Shown one piece after another: positions 34,720 through 44,410 of a DNA stretch of 64,000 nt. Below the pieces are notes generated by a model that was not told the DNA's origin, ran no database searches, and saw nothing but the letters and a program-made list of their open reading frames with translations. Positions within the stretch are counted from its first letter, which is position 1, and the number at the start of each line of letters is the position of its first letter. The stretch is from assembly GCA_025024175.1 (NCBI GenBank), contig QCXZ01000137.1, positions 77,996,680 through 78,060,679 of the forward strand, read 5' to 3'. The stretch comes from Rhyzopertha dominica (Eukaryota; Arthropoda; Insecta; Coleoptera; Bostrichidae). Both the position numbers and the translations under genes were made by a program.

Positions 34720-35560
34720 AAAAGTTGCAATCCCGGAGGCACACCGGATGTAGCAACACTTGAAACTGAGACACAGTTTCTGTATTTAACGCTAAGCTGG
34801 CGATTTTGCAGATATGACTGAAATAAATTTATGAAAAAGAAAAGTCATACCACTCCATCTTAGTTAACAGAACGAAATGGTCAACTTGATCGAATGCTTT
34901 TTGGAAATCCGTGTATATGATTTCAAGTTGTATCGTCCAAAACTTCGCAAAACTAACTAAAGCAAGCCAGATTAGATGTAGTCAATCTTTTACGCATAAA
35001 ACAATGCTGATGCATAAAAATTGTGCTCTTGACATTTCATATAGCCGTGAGATATAGAAGCTCTTCAAATATTTTTTAAAAATTGCAAAAGATATTCTAT
35101 ATTCTATAGTTAGAAATATCATTTATGACACCCTTGTTAAATATTGGACATACAAAGGATTTGTTCCAGAAATCAGGAATGGTTGATGTCTTTAGAATAA
35201 GATTGAAAAAAGATATGAAAGCCGTGTGGAAAAAATATCGATACTATCCTTTAAAAGGAAATTAGAAATACCATCTGCTCCAGAAATAAATGAATTCTTA
35301 GCAGCCTTTAATGTTTTGAAAACATCATCTTCGGAAAAATGTGAAACAGAAACGCTTAAAAACGAAACCATAGGTTCAGAAGCTTCAGAACTCCTGGAAA
35401 AAAATGTGCAAATCATTTGTGATATCCTCAGGAGTTTACGGTCATTTAGTACCATGAATGCGTGTGGTCCCTTTCTTGTTTAGCATGAAAGACCAGAATT
35501 TTCTAGGTTCATCAAGTATGGATGTCTCAATATTAGCCATGTAGCGCCTATAGGCAGATG
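34720..35560 (-). pseudogene. Non-LTR reverse transcriptase, family A
   Basis: Reading down from about 35520: PRKFWSFMLNKK (linker), SEDDVFKTLKAAKNSFISGA with DGISNFLLKD, a degraded stretch, IYTDFQKAFDQVDHFVLLTK near 34850-34915 (catalytic motif A), and YLQNRQLSVKYRNCVSV with TSGVPPGL near 34740-34810. The YADD box is not preserved. The wording matches the other family A copies. It abuts the RTE-like remnant of the opposite strand at about 34600-34720. Confidence 0.7.
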
Positions 35561-35599
35561 AAATTATTGATTTTGATCGTGATCTGAACTGACAAAACT

Positions 35600-36758
35600 G
35601 TCTGTAGTAGTAATGCGAGTTGCTGATTAATTGCTTAAATAAAGTGTTTCAAATTACCTTCATTTTCTTTTAACGACTCCCAAAATGATATTACCTAATT
35701 GTACTTTAGGAATACTTCGTTAAATTTAAATGAAAACCCAAAACTATGCAGACGATGGTGTAGTGGGCCCATGCATTCGACCAATATATGAAATGCCTGG
35801 TAGATGGCTAGGCCCTAGGGGTAGCAATCTTCGCTAATTATGTGAAAGCAGGCAGTTTCCAGGAAATATGTCTATTTTCGAGAAAATATCAATACTGGAT
35901 GTACTTAAAAGTACGATAATCTCCGCCTGATAAGAGTTTGTCGACTCGCCCGTCTGGATTCCCTAGCCGCAATCGTGCTATATTTGCCGCATGAGAGACC
36001 TGTCCAAACTTTGTTTGCTTTCAATTTCGTCTTTCATCCATCTGATCTGCGTCCGTCAGGCGGATCGTTTCGGTAACATTAGAAAGCACATCGTTCATGA
36101 TTGGGGCAAAAAGCGGCTGCGTACGCTCAGCACGGCAATAAATATTACGGCGGGCATAGGTATTTTTTTTGCGGCCGTCGGTCGGCAAATGCGGGGCCCT
36201 TATTTCGATTTCAGATGTCGATATTAACGATAACGTTTTGTATCGCAGTCAGGCNCATTATCAAACAGTCGCCTTGCGGAAACCGACTGTGGCGGCTCGC
36301 CAGCGCTTTGATTGTTTATTCGCCGCTGCTTCCATCACTGTCCGCTGCCGTCCAATAAATCAGACTGCTACGTTGACACACAACGGGAATTATTTATACT
36401 ATTCTGGACATTTTTTGCTGGCGGCCGCCGGTTCCGTCCAATTATTGCAGTTTCTTTGGCCGCGCCGGCGAATATCAATGAATCGCCGCAATTTTTCAGC
36501 AGCCGCAGTCGCGGAGATGGCCCCAGGCCGTCAAATAGGAAAGAGCTGCTACCGTTTTTCTGCAGCATTGTCCTAACGTGTACAAGACAACATCTCGCTA
36601 AGTCAAAATCGGAAATCTAGATGAATAACTGAGAAACCATCAGGAAACTTTGTTAACAGACATTCCATAACCATATGACTAATGGTTCGCTCTCAAAAAC
36701 AAAAAAAGGAGCTGGATTGTATCGATCATTCCACTTATTCAACATAAAGTTCTCAAAA
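35600..36758. other. Intergenic with a GC-rich island, no gene recognised
   Basis: Around 35930-36570 the composition becomes GC- and CpG-rich (GCGGCCGCCGG, GGCCGCGCCGGCG). Several overlapping frames open on both strands, as expected from composition alone. None has a family motif. One N at 36255. Confidence 0.4.
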
Positions 36759-36760
36759 TA

Positions 36761-38091
36761 CGAGGCATGTTTTTTAAGTAAGTACCGTTTTGGAATTAAA
36801 AAAAGACGTGCAAAGATATCGCAATAATTTTATCTTACATGAAAGCCTGTACCTTAATCTACTTTTCTACATAATTTCCGTGAATATTGAGGCACTTGTC
36901 ATAACGTGGCATCAGTTTTTGAATACCCTCCTCATAAAATTCTGCCGCCTGACTTGTTAACCACTGTATCACAAATGTTTCGACTTCGTTATCGTCTTGG
37001 AGACGCTGACCATCCAGGTGTGTCTTCAAGTGCAGGAACAAATGGTAGTCGCTGGGCGCCAGATCAGGGCTGTATGGAGGATGATCTAGAGTTTCTCATT
37101 TAAAAGATTTGACGAGATCTTTGGTCCGATTAGCCACATGTGGACGGGCATTGTCATGCAGCAAAACGATACCCTTACTCAACTTGCCACGTCTTTTGTT
37201 CTGGATTGCACGACACAAATTGTTCAATGTCTTACAATAAGACGCTGCATTGATTGTCTCATTACGAGGCAGAAACTACACTAGCAATATTCCTTTTCTG
37301 TCCCAAAAAACTGTGCACATGATTTTCCGGGCAGAAATTGTTTGCTTAAACTTCACTTTTCTGGGTGACGATGAATGTCGCCATTCCATGGATTGTTGTT
37401 TCGATTCTGGTGTGACGTAGGCCACCCATGTTTCGTCACCAGTAACAATTTGGTCTAAAAAATCTTCACCTTCATTGTGGTACCGCTTAAGGAAAGCCAA
37501 TGCACTGCCTAAACGTTGGGTTTTGTGCAAATCCGTCAACATTTTCGGAACCCAACGTGAACACAATTTCCGGTAATTCAATTTCTCGGTCACAATGCGA
37601 TACAAAACACTACGAGAATATTGAGGAAAGCAGTCGCACAATGATGAAATTGTAAAGCGTCTGTTTTCTCTCACCTTTTCGTTCACTTTCTGCACCAAAT
37701 CTTCATTAACGACCGAAGGACACCCACTCCGTTCTTCATCATGCACATTTGTGCGGCCATCTTTAAATGCTCTCACCCATTTTCTTACCATTCCACCACT
37801 CATAATGTTTTGTCCGTAAACTTCAAAGATCTCACGATGAATATCGATCGGTTTTACGCCTTTAGCACTAAGAAATCGTATAACAGCCCGTACTTCAGAA
37901 TCGGCGGGACTCACGATTGTCGGAGGCATCTTAAACACTCAATAAACAACGTATACAATGAAGAATCAAACTGTAATGGCGTCAGTGCGTAGACAAGAGA
38001 TGTAGGTAACCAGCGCGCATGCGCGGAACGCCGACCGTAGCGCTGCGGCGGCGGAATCGCAAAACGGTACTTACTTAAAAAACATGCCTCG
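36761..38091 (-). mobile_element. Full-length mariner transposon, 1331 bp
   Basis: The ends are identical 32-bp inverted repeats (36761-36792 and 38060-38091, starting CGAGGCATGTTTTTTAAGT). TA flanks both sides (36759-36760 and 38092-38093). The element contains one transposase frame on the minus strand. Length, repeat length and TA target all match canonical mariners. Confidence 0.95.
36859..37929 (-). pseudogene. mariner transposase (DD34D) with two premature stops
   Basis: One continuous 356-codon frame, the usual mariner length, starts at the ATG at 37929 (MPPTIVSPADSEVRAVIRF). The HTH region runs to about residue 110 with GGMVRKWVRAFKDGRTNVHD. The mariner signature WVPKMLTDLHKTQR follows, with catalytic VTGDETWVAY, LLHDNARPH and PPYSPDLAPSDYHLF. 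The second and third catalytic aspartates are 34 residues apart. A TAG replaces codon 218 (after GILLV) and a TGA replaces codon 278 (in KSFK-ETLDHP). No frameshift is visible. The copy is a young pseudogene, inactive only through these two stops as far as I can see. Confidence 0.95.
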
Positions 38092-38093
38092 TA

Positions 38094-38645
38094 TTTAGTG
38101 TACATCATTTATTACGCGGTAAATCAAATCCTGGTGCTTGTACTGTTGAATGAGGATATCTTCCAAAGATTATCAGTAGAAAAAGATCCTCTTTTCAGGA
38201 ATACAGGCGGTTATGTGGTACACTCTGAAAATCTTGCGAAATTGTATNCATATTGAAATTCAAACGNTTAGTTGGTGCAAAAGTTCATCAGCAATAGCAG
38301 GTTCAGGAGAACATTTATAAATCCTGTGTAATGCACTAGATTTTTTCGACCATCATAGTATATAATATGCACGAAAACCCCGAGGAATAGTTCCTTTCGC
38401 TGCTGCTTTAATAACTCCAATAAATCTATTGCAATTATTACATTTAGGGGATCCATCAAAGATTAACATCAAGTTGTTTGCTGAACTTCGGCGGCCAGTA
38501 AACCAATTTAGAAGGTCATTCATAACAGAACGTGTTATTATTAGCAAAGAATCATCATCACGATCCTTTATAACAAAAGTCTGGATTGTAATCTTTCTGC
38601 CATCGAGCAGAATGAAAACTTTTTCTATCTTTAACATTAAATATG
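38094..38645. other. Unassigned stretch left of the family A element
   Basis: A 149-codon ATG frame on the minus strand (38802-38353) overlaps the family A remnant in another frame and has no family motif, so I do not call it a gene. Two Ns (38248, 38267). Confidence 0.35.
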
Positions 38646-38649
38646 AGGT

Positions 38650-39779
38650 ACAAAATTTCAAATTCCATCCAGGATACCAAAGAAATTCCATTGTGGTCGT
38701 TGTTTCCACAACCCCATAAATTGGCGCAGTTGAAATGATGTTGAGTGGACGGTACACTGTAATAAAAGGGAACAGGCGATCTGCTATTAACTCTGGGGAC
38801 ATTTATGCTTATCTCATTCAGAATAGTACTACTAACTACTTTACCGCAAATAAGTTTCTGCAAGAAAACAATAGATGCCAATTTTCATCTACCCTCGAGA
38901 GACACTTCGTTATAACAATATTTAATAGCGCGCTCTGATCACAATGTCTTGCAGGGTAAACATCAAACATTTTAAAGTAAAGATACTTGGACAACTTTTT
39001 TAAAATATTTTCCAACACATCAATATATTGCTGCTGATAAGGAGCTTAGATCTAACTAAGGCATAAAACAATAACTTTTTAGCAAAAATGTTACTGAATT
39101 CAGAACTATTTCGCATAATAAACCCCAGTCTTTCAATGTACTGAACAAAAGACAACTTACAGTCAACGATACCACCTAAGTCTCTAATTTCATCACATCT
39201 AGAAAGTACATTCCCTGAGATGTTGTAGAAAAAGCTAATGCGTACATTTTTTCTGCCGAAGGTCACTATTTTGCACTTATTAATATTTAATTCAAGTTTG
39301 TTTGTGAAACACCATCTNTTTAAATTGTCAATATCCTGCTGAAGAAGCAAGCAGTCCGAATAAGAATCTATAGCCTTCAGTATTTTTAAGTCATCGGCAT
39401 ACATATAAACATTACATTTAAGCGATTTCACTACATCGTTGAAAAATATTACGAATAATTGTGGGCCTAGGATCGAAGCCTGAACCACTCCACTAGTCGC
39501 ATGAAAAGTGTTAGATCTGAAACCACCATGCTCAACAAATTGCCGCCTATCCATCAAAAGAGACCTAACAACAGGAACAAGCCCATCGCAAAAACCAAAA
39601 TTTCGCAGTTTATTCAATAGAAAGCAGTGACTAACACGATCGAAAGCGTTTTTCAAATCAGTATACACGACGTCGACGTGTAAACGTTCATCAAGAGATT
39701 TAGATACAATATGTGTAAACTCTCAAAGATTAGATGTCGTTGATTTTCCCTTAACAAATCCGTGCTGTTCCTGTGCTAT
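38650..39779 (-). pseudogene. Family A reverse transcriptase, main part (outer element)
   Basis: Reading down from 39779: IAQEQHGFVKGKSTTSNL, a stop, then MYTDLKNAFDRVSHCFLLNK (motif A), VVQASILGPQLFVIFFNDVV (degraded PQGS motif), VYMYADDLKILK (catalytic box intact), LELNINKCKIVTFGRKNV and IRDLGGIVDCKLSFVQYI. After a frame change near 39000 come YLYFKMFDVYPARHCDQSAL and then FLQKLICGKVVSSTILNEIS with INVPRVNSRSPVPFYY. This is the same C-terminal region as at 26665. The N-terminal fingers lie at 44073-44410, separated by a whole inserted element; the join restores PHIETYIAQEQHGF. One N at 39318. Confidence 0.8.
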
Positions 39780-39781
39780 AT

Positions 39782-40984
39782 GGTGAGGGCGTGACTGTCT
39801 GTTCGCTTTGCGAACTCCCGTTTGATGATGTCAGAAATGTAGTGCAATGCGTTAATTGTGAAAAATATTTTCACGTTAAATGCCAAGGACTTCAAACGCG
39901 CGGGTTTCATACAAAAAAAGCAAGCTGGAAGTGTAAAAAGTGTTCTAAATTAGATGAAACTAAAGCGGGTAGTGAGACTAAAGCAGTTACCGAGTCCAAA
40001 GCGGGTAGTAGCTGTAAGATGGGACCTTCTACATCGGATGCAGACCTGCGTGATGTCGGCATAGAACGTCTAATTTTGCTAGTTGAGAATTTAACAACAA
40101 TAACTACGGATCTGCAAGACAAACTGAATCAGGTGATCGCAGAAAACAAAAAATTACAAGAACAAGTGCTATCGCTTAAGAACGATAAAAACACTCAAGA
40201 CCATTTTCTCGGTAAATCGTATGCGGAGGCCGTGATCAACGACAAAAAGGTTCTGATTGTAAATCCCAAAGAAATAACGGAGAACGCTGAAAAAACCAAA
40301 AATGATCTGCTCGAGAAAGTCGATCCTTCTGAAATTGGAGCTAGTTTTGTTCTTGGGAAGCAAACTAAAAAAGGAGGAGTTATTTTAAAATGCGTCAACA
40401 AGTCATCAGATATCAAATCTGTGCAGAACAAAATCCAACAGGGTCTGGGAGACACGTACGTGGTAGTTGAAAAGAATCTCCTGCGGAACAGAGTTAAGGT
40501 GATCTGTATTGATAAATTGGAATATGGAAAAAGCGATGAAAATATAATCAAAAGCATTATTAGTCAGAATAAGCTCGAAGACAAACTTTGTGAAATGAAG
40601 TTACTGTACAGATCATCATTAAAAAACAACAGATTTATTATTATACTTGAAACTAATGAGTATGCCTTCAAGATGCTGATGTCTAAGGGAAAAGTTGGCA
40701 TTGGCTGGGGTATTTATAGGATTGTGCAAGAGTTTGGCGTTATTCGTTGTTTCAACTGTAATCAATACGGACATACGTCTAAAATTTGCAAAAAGAAAAT
40801 CACATGTCCGATTTGTGCAGAAGATCACTCTCTGGCGGAATGTAACAATGCAGTAAAAAAGTGCGTAAACTGTGTTTTAGCAAATTCTAAGTATTCACTC
40901 GATTGGGATACCCAACATGAAGTGTTTAATAAAGATTGCCCGGCATATAAGAAAGCTATCGAAGCCCAGAGAAAACAAATTTGA
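39782..40984 (+). CDS. Retrotransposon ORF1 protein, 5' truncated
   Basis: An uninterrupted frame of about 400 codons ends with TGA at 40982-40984. A PHD-type C4HC3 finger opens it: VCSLC, then QCVNCEKYFHVKC, then WKCKKC (about residues 9-57). A charged, probably coiled-coil segment (ENLTTITTDLQDKLNQVIAE, about 104-140) and an RRM-like middle domain follow. Two zinc knuckles come next: CFNCNQYGHTSKIC (C-x2-C-x4-H-x4-C) and CPICAEDHSLAEC, then a further CVNC. Such proteins bind element RNA and accompany it to the target. No ATG precedes the PHD finger after the insertion junction, so the start of the gene is missing. Frame integrity is striking given the surrounding decay. Confidence 0.85.
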   Translation, partial: GEGVTVCSLCELPFDDVRNVVQCVNCEKYFHVKCQGLQTRGFHTKKASWKCKKCSKLDETKAGSETKAVTESKAGSSCKMGPSTSDADLRDVGIERLILLVENLTTITTDLQDKLNQVIAENKKLQEQVLSLKNDKNTQDHFLGKSYAEAVINDKKVLIVNPKEITENAEKTKNDLLEKVDPSEIGASFVLGKQTKKGGVILKCVNKSSDIKSVQNKIQQGLGDTYVVVEKNLLRNRVKVICIDKLEYGKSDENIIKSIISQNKLEDKLCEMKLLYRSSLKNNRFIIILETNEYAFKMLMSKGKVGIGWGIYRIVQEFGVIRCFNCNQYGHTSKICKKKITCPICAEDHSLAECNNAVKKCVNCVLANSKYSLDWDTQHEVFNKDCPAYKKAIEAQRKQI

Positions 40985-41003
40985 AAACCTAATAGAAGCT
41001 TAG

Positions 41004-43865
41004 CAATTAAAGTCAAAGCGGGACTCATCAGCTCAAACTCGTCACCGTACAGTTCGTGTGGGTCATGTTAATATTAGATCGCTCCTTCCCTCAACGAACT
41101 CTGTTTCGGACTTGCTGGGGATGCATGGCCTCGACTTTCTGGCCGTGTCTGAAACATGGCTGTCAATGGATTGCCCATCCTCCCTGCTGCATGTGGAAGG
41201 CTATCAAATTGTGCGCGCTGATAGAGAGACTAGGGGTGGCGGTGTTTGTTGGTATCTCCGGCAGTCTGTGCATTGGAGCCCTATAGATGTTAATTTTATA
41301 CATGTCACATCTTTGGAACAGCTATGGATACAGGTAGACATACAGAAGCGCCGTTTGGCTTTAGGAGTCGTGTATCGCCCGCCTGGATCGCCTGTTGCTG
41401 CACTAAATGAACTGGAGACTGTTCTTCATCATATGTACTTGTCTTATGATGAACTTGTGGTTGTTGGAGATATTAATATTGATATTCTTGGGACTGACCA
41501 GCCGAGTACCGTTCGGCTAGTTAATGTGCTCTCGCAGGTTGGTTTGAGACAGATTGTCAGCGAGCCTACTAGGTATGGGGAGAATTCTGCTTCACTGATA
41601 GACATTATTTGCATTGATAATAAAAGAGAACTAATTCAGTGTAAACATGTTGATTTGAGCGAGGAGACCGACCATATGATGACTTGGTGCGAGCTGGACT
41701 TGCGCATGCCCATTGCTCCGACTCGTTCTGTCACGTATAGAGACTTCAACCACATCAGTCTGGAAAATTTTGAGAGAGACTGTTCTCTTGTTGGATGGGG
41801 GAATATAGAGCATATTCAGGCTATTGATGACAAAATTGCTTTTATCAACTCTGCGATATTGGGTTTGTTCGATGTGCATGCTCCAATAAAGACTGTGTCG
41901 TTCAGACGTAAGCATAGACCATACTTCACAGACAACATAAAGATGCTTATAAAAATGAAAAACAATGCCTTTCATAAATATAAGCGGTCACGTTCTTTGA
42001 CAAAGCTAGAATGTTACAAACAACTGAAAAACTTTCTATCTACAGCAATTAAAAACGAAAAAGCCGCTTATACCCGTGGACGCATTGAAGCTTGCGGGGG
42101 AAATTCTCGTGAACTGTGGCGTGTGTTTGACAGCTTAAATATACACAAAAAGCCGTATGTTTTAGTGCCTGAGAATCTGAAAAATGTAGATGCGATTAAT
42201 GCACACTTCAGGTACAGCGAAGCGAGCACGCGGGCTACGGTAGACGGACTACGGTTGCTCAAGAACAATATCTTGACTAAGAACATGTCGAAGCTCAATG
42301 GTTTTGCTGCTGTCACCGAATGTGAAGTGACTGCTGTTATCAGCTCACTGAAATCGAACGCTCTTGGAATAGACATGATCAACTTGAAAATGATTAAGTA
42401 TGTGCTGCCCTTTTGCGTAACCGCCATCACCCATATCATAAATTACTGCCTTATCAATGGCGTAGTGCCAACTCTTTGGAAGAAAGCCTTAATAACACCA
42501 TTGCCTAAAGTAAACCGAGTTGTGACAATAAACGACTTGAGACCTGTGAGCGTTTTGTGTACACTTAGCAAAGTCTTGGAAATCGTCGTGCAGAGGCAGT
42601 TTTCCGCACACCTTAACAGGAACGGCATACTACCGGTTAATCAGTCTGCTTTTAGGAAACATCACAGTACAGCTACAGCTTTGACTAGAATAACAGATGA
42701 CATTGTCCGTCAGATTGATGAAAACAGAGTTAGCTTCCTATGCCTTCTTGACTACTCAAAGGCTTTCGACTCGATTGATCGTGTGCTACTTCTATCTAAG
42801 CTTCAATACTATGGCATAGAGGGTACTGCGTTCAATTGGTTTACCAGCTTTCTGTCCGATCGAGTACAGGCGGTTAGAATCGATGGCGTGACATCAGACT
42901 GGATTACGACAGCATATGGTGTACCTCAGGGTAGTGTGCTAGGCCCCTTAGCTTACAGCGTATATATTGCCGACTTTCCTCGAATGATGCCTGAGAACTG
43001 GGGAGTGCATTGCTATGCGGACGACATTCAATGTTACGTGTCGTGCTTTCCGGAGGAAGCCAATCAGATTATAGGTGTAATTAACGAGACTCTTCAATCG
43101 ATCGTTGACTGGTCGGTCATTAATGGTCTTCAACTGAATGCGAGGAAAACTCAGGTGATGTGTATCGGCTCTGTAAATTGCATTCGGAAAATGCCACAGT
43201 GTCTTAGTGCGATACTACTGAACTCTGAAGTGATTCCTCTCTCCAAGGAAGTGAAAAACCTGGGTGTAGTAATAGACCCTCATCTGTCCTTTGAGCAACA
43301 TGCTGTGCGGAAGTCATCAATAGGGTGGTGGAAATTGAAATGTCTGTGGAAGTACAAGAACACATTATCACCGGAAATAAAATGGAAACTTGCCAATGCA
43401 CTGGTACTCTGTCACATAGATTATTGTAACACAGTGTACTACAAATTTCTGAGTAATTCAGTGAGGGACAAACTTCAATTATTGCAAAATGCATGTCTAC
43501 GGTTCTCATTTTTAATAGGTTACAGGGACCATGTCACCCCATATTACAGACAGTTTAAAATACTAAAACTTAATGAGAGATATATACTGTCGTTTTGTGT
43601 GTTTTTGCGAAAGATTATTTCTAGTGGGTTGCCAACATATCTTTGCGAACGTCTGACTCGGAGATCCGATATTCATGATGTAGACTTGCGCTTTGTACAT
43701 AGTCTTTCAATTCCTAGACATAAAACTCAGAAATTCAAAGGTAGTTTTGAATATACTGCTGCCATATTGCATAATCACTACACTGACATATTCTCTGAAA
43801 AATGTAGTCTTATAACGTTTAAGAATAAAATATCTTGTAAACTGCTAGAATTATATGAGAGGTAG
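41004..43865 (+). CDS. Retrotransposon ORF2: endonuclease and reverse transcriptase
   Basis: The frame is open from the stop at 41001-41003 to the stop codon ending at 43865 (about 953 codons). Numbering from GHVNIRSLLP at 41061, the endonuclease comes first: the HVNIRSL asparagine, VSETWLS, GVVYRPPGS, VVVGDINIDILG, and SEETDHMMTW (catalytic histidine region). The RT follows: LKSNALGIDMINLKMIK, WKKALITPLPK, LRPVSVLCTLSKVLE, LLDYSKAFDSID (about residue 565), YGVPQGSVLGPLAY, and CYADDIQ (catalytic, about 653). Then come LNARKTQVMCIGS, NLGVVIDPHLSFEQH and a conserved C-terminal region. There is no RNase H. No in-frame ATG stands before the endonuclease motif; the first is inside it (MHGLDFLAV). 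Translation start is therefore unclear, or a small indel occurred near 41000-41060. Confidence 0.88.
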   Translation, partial: QLKSKRDSSAQTRHRTVRVGHVNIRSLLPSTNSVSDLLGMHGLDFLAVSETWLSMDCPSSLLHVEGYQIVRADRETRGGGVCWYLRQSVHWSPIDVNFIHVTSLEQLWIQVDIQKRRLALGVVYRPPGSPVAALNELETVLHHMYLSYDELVVVGDINIDILGTDQPSTVRLVNVLSQVGLRQIVSEPTRYGENSASLIDIICIDNKRELIQCKHVDLSEETDHMMTWCELDLRMPIAPTRSVTYRDFNHISLENFERDCSLVGWGNIEHIQAIDDKIAFINSAILGLFDVHAPIKTVSFRRKHRPYFTDNIKMLIKMKNNAFHKYKRSRSLTKLECYKQLKNFLSTAIKNEKAAYTRGRIEACGGNSRELWRVFDSLNIHKKPYVLVPENLKNVDAINAHFRYSEASTRATVDGLRLLKNNILTKNMSKLNGFAAVTECEVTAVISSLKSNALGIDMINLKMIKYVLPFCVTAITHIINYCLINGVVPTLWKKALITPLPKVNRVVTINDLRPVSVLCTLSKVLEIVVQRQFSAHLNRNGILPVNQSAFRKHHSTATALTRITDDIVRQIDENRVSFLCLLDYSKAFDSIDRVLLLSKLQYYGIEGTAFNWFTSFLSDRVQAVRIDGVTSDWITTAYGVPQGSVLGPLAYSVYIADFPRMMPENWGVHCYADDIQCYVSCFPEEANQIIGVINETLQSIVDWSVINGLQLNARKTQVMCIGSVNCIRKMPQCLSAILLNSEVIPLSKEVKNLGVVIDPHLSFEQHAVRKSSIGWWKLKCLWKYKNTLSPEIKWKLANALVLCHIDYCNTVYYKFLSNSVRDKLQLLQNACLRFSFLIGYRDHVTPYYRQFKILKLNERYILSFCVFLRKIISSGLPTYLCERLTRRSDIHDVDLRFVHSLSIPRHKTQKFKGSFEYTAAILHNHYTDIFSEKCSLITFKNKISCKLLELYER

Positions 43866-44037
43866 GGATATTTGTATATCTTTCGTGTATCTATCTATGT
43901 TTGCTTTATACTCAACTGTTGATTTTTTGGATTAAATTAATCTGCTAATTTTATATGGAACTGCCCCTAATGTAAAACGGCTCTGCCGATTTAGAGGGCT
44001 TTTGAACTATGTATACCTTGTACATTGCTCAATAAAT

Positions 44038-44038
<1 letters not shown>

Positions 44039-44072
<34 letters not shown>
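44039..44072 (+). repeat. ATT microsatellite, 3' tail of the retrotransposon
   Basis: About eleven ATT units directly after CAATAAATAGT. It is the tail of the PHD-ORF1 element. A similar tail ends the copy at 51970-52782. Confidence 0.85.
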
Positions 44073-44075
<3 letters not shown>

Positions 44076-44410
44076 GGTCTCAATATGTGGGTAAATAACT
44101 TGAGATAAGACCAACTCAAATAACTTAGCAAAATTGGCCATAAGAGCAATAGGTCCATAATTGCAAACATCCGCTTTATCACCGTTTTTAAAAACTGGAA
44201 ATATTCGTGATGTTTCCATACATCGGGAAATGTTGCTTTTTTCAAAATTAGATTGAAAATGTGACATAAAGGCAACATTAAACACTTGATACAATCAACC
44301 ACAAAGAAGAAGGCCAGAACATCATCAGGACCGGAAACAAAATTACATTAAATGTTTTTAGCAGCTTTCAGAATGTCATTCTCATCTATATTAAACATAT
44401 GTTAAGTAAG
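44073..44410 (-). pseudogene. Family A reverse transcriptase, N-terminal part (outer element)
   Basis: The minus strand reads MFNIDENDILKAAKNI, a stop, FVSGPDDVLAFF (usually SGPDGIPNFF), CIKCLMLPL, FPDVWKHHEY in one frame and SRIFPVFKNGDKADVCNYGP with IALMANFAKLFELVLSQVI in another. It ends PHIETY at 44073. These are the RT fingers that should precede QHGFVKG, which is found at 39770 on the far side of the inserted element. At least one frameshift and one stop are present. Confidence 0.75.

Larger units (their letters stand above)
39782..44072 (+). mobile_element. CR1/Jockey-group non-LTR retrotransposon with PHD-type ORF1
   Basis: A nearly complete element of about 4.3 kb. ORF1 (PHD finger, coiled coil, zinc knuckles) is followed by ORF2 (endonuclease and reverse transcriptase), a 170-base 3' region with CAATAAATAG, and an ATT repeat to about 44072. 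It interrupts the minus-strand family A RT, and TATAT flanks both sides (39777-39781 and the start of the right flank), a likely target duplication. The 5' end lies inside ORF1 without an ATG, so the copy is 5' truncated. PHD in ORF1 together with the absence of RNase H points to the CR1 branch rather than true Jockey. Confidence 0.85.

Noticed and set aside
34303..34742. Leucine-rich minus-strand frames that look like membrane segments
   Set aside because: They are the reverse of a Lys/Arg-rich linker of the RTE-like remnant, and such reversals give hydrophobic runs.
36101..36620. Several overlapping 65-135 codon frames in the GC-rich island
   Set aside because: Open frames are expected at this composition, and no frame has a known domain or a plausible splice pattern.
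38600..38760. Plus-strand HPGY word hinting at a trypsin-like protease exon
   Set aside because: None of the catalytic motifs follow, and the minus strand fits the retrotransposon C-terminus.
38353..38802. 149-codon ATG frame on the minus strand
   Set aside because: It overlaps, in another frame, the C-terminal region of the family A element, and it has no recognisable motif.
44037..44072. Possible CRISPR-like or satellite array
   Set aside because: It is a simple ATT microsatellite at the end of a retrotransposon. No repeat-spacer structure exists anywhere in the window.
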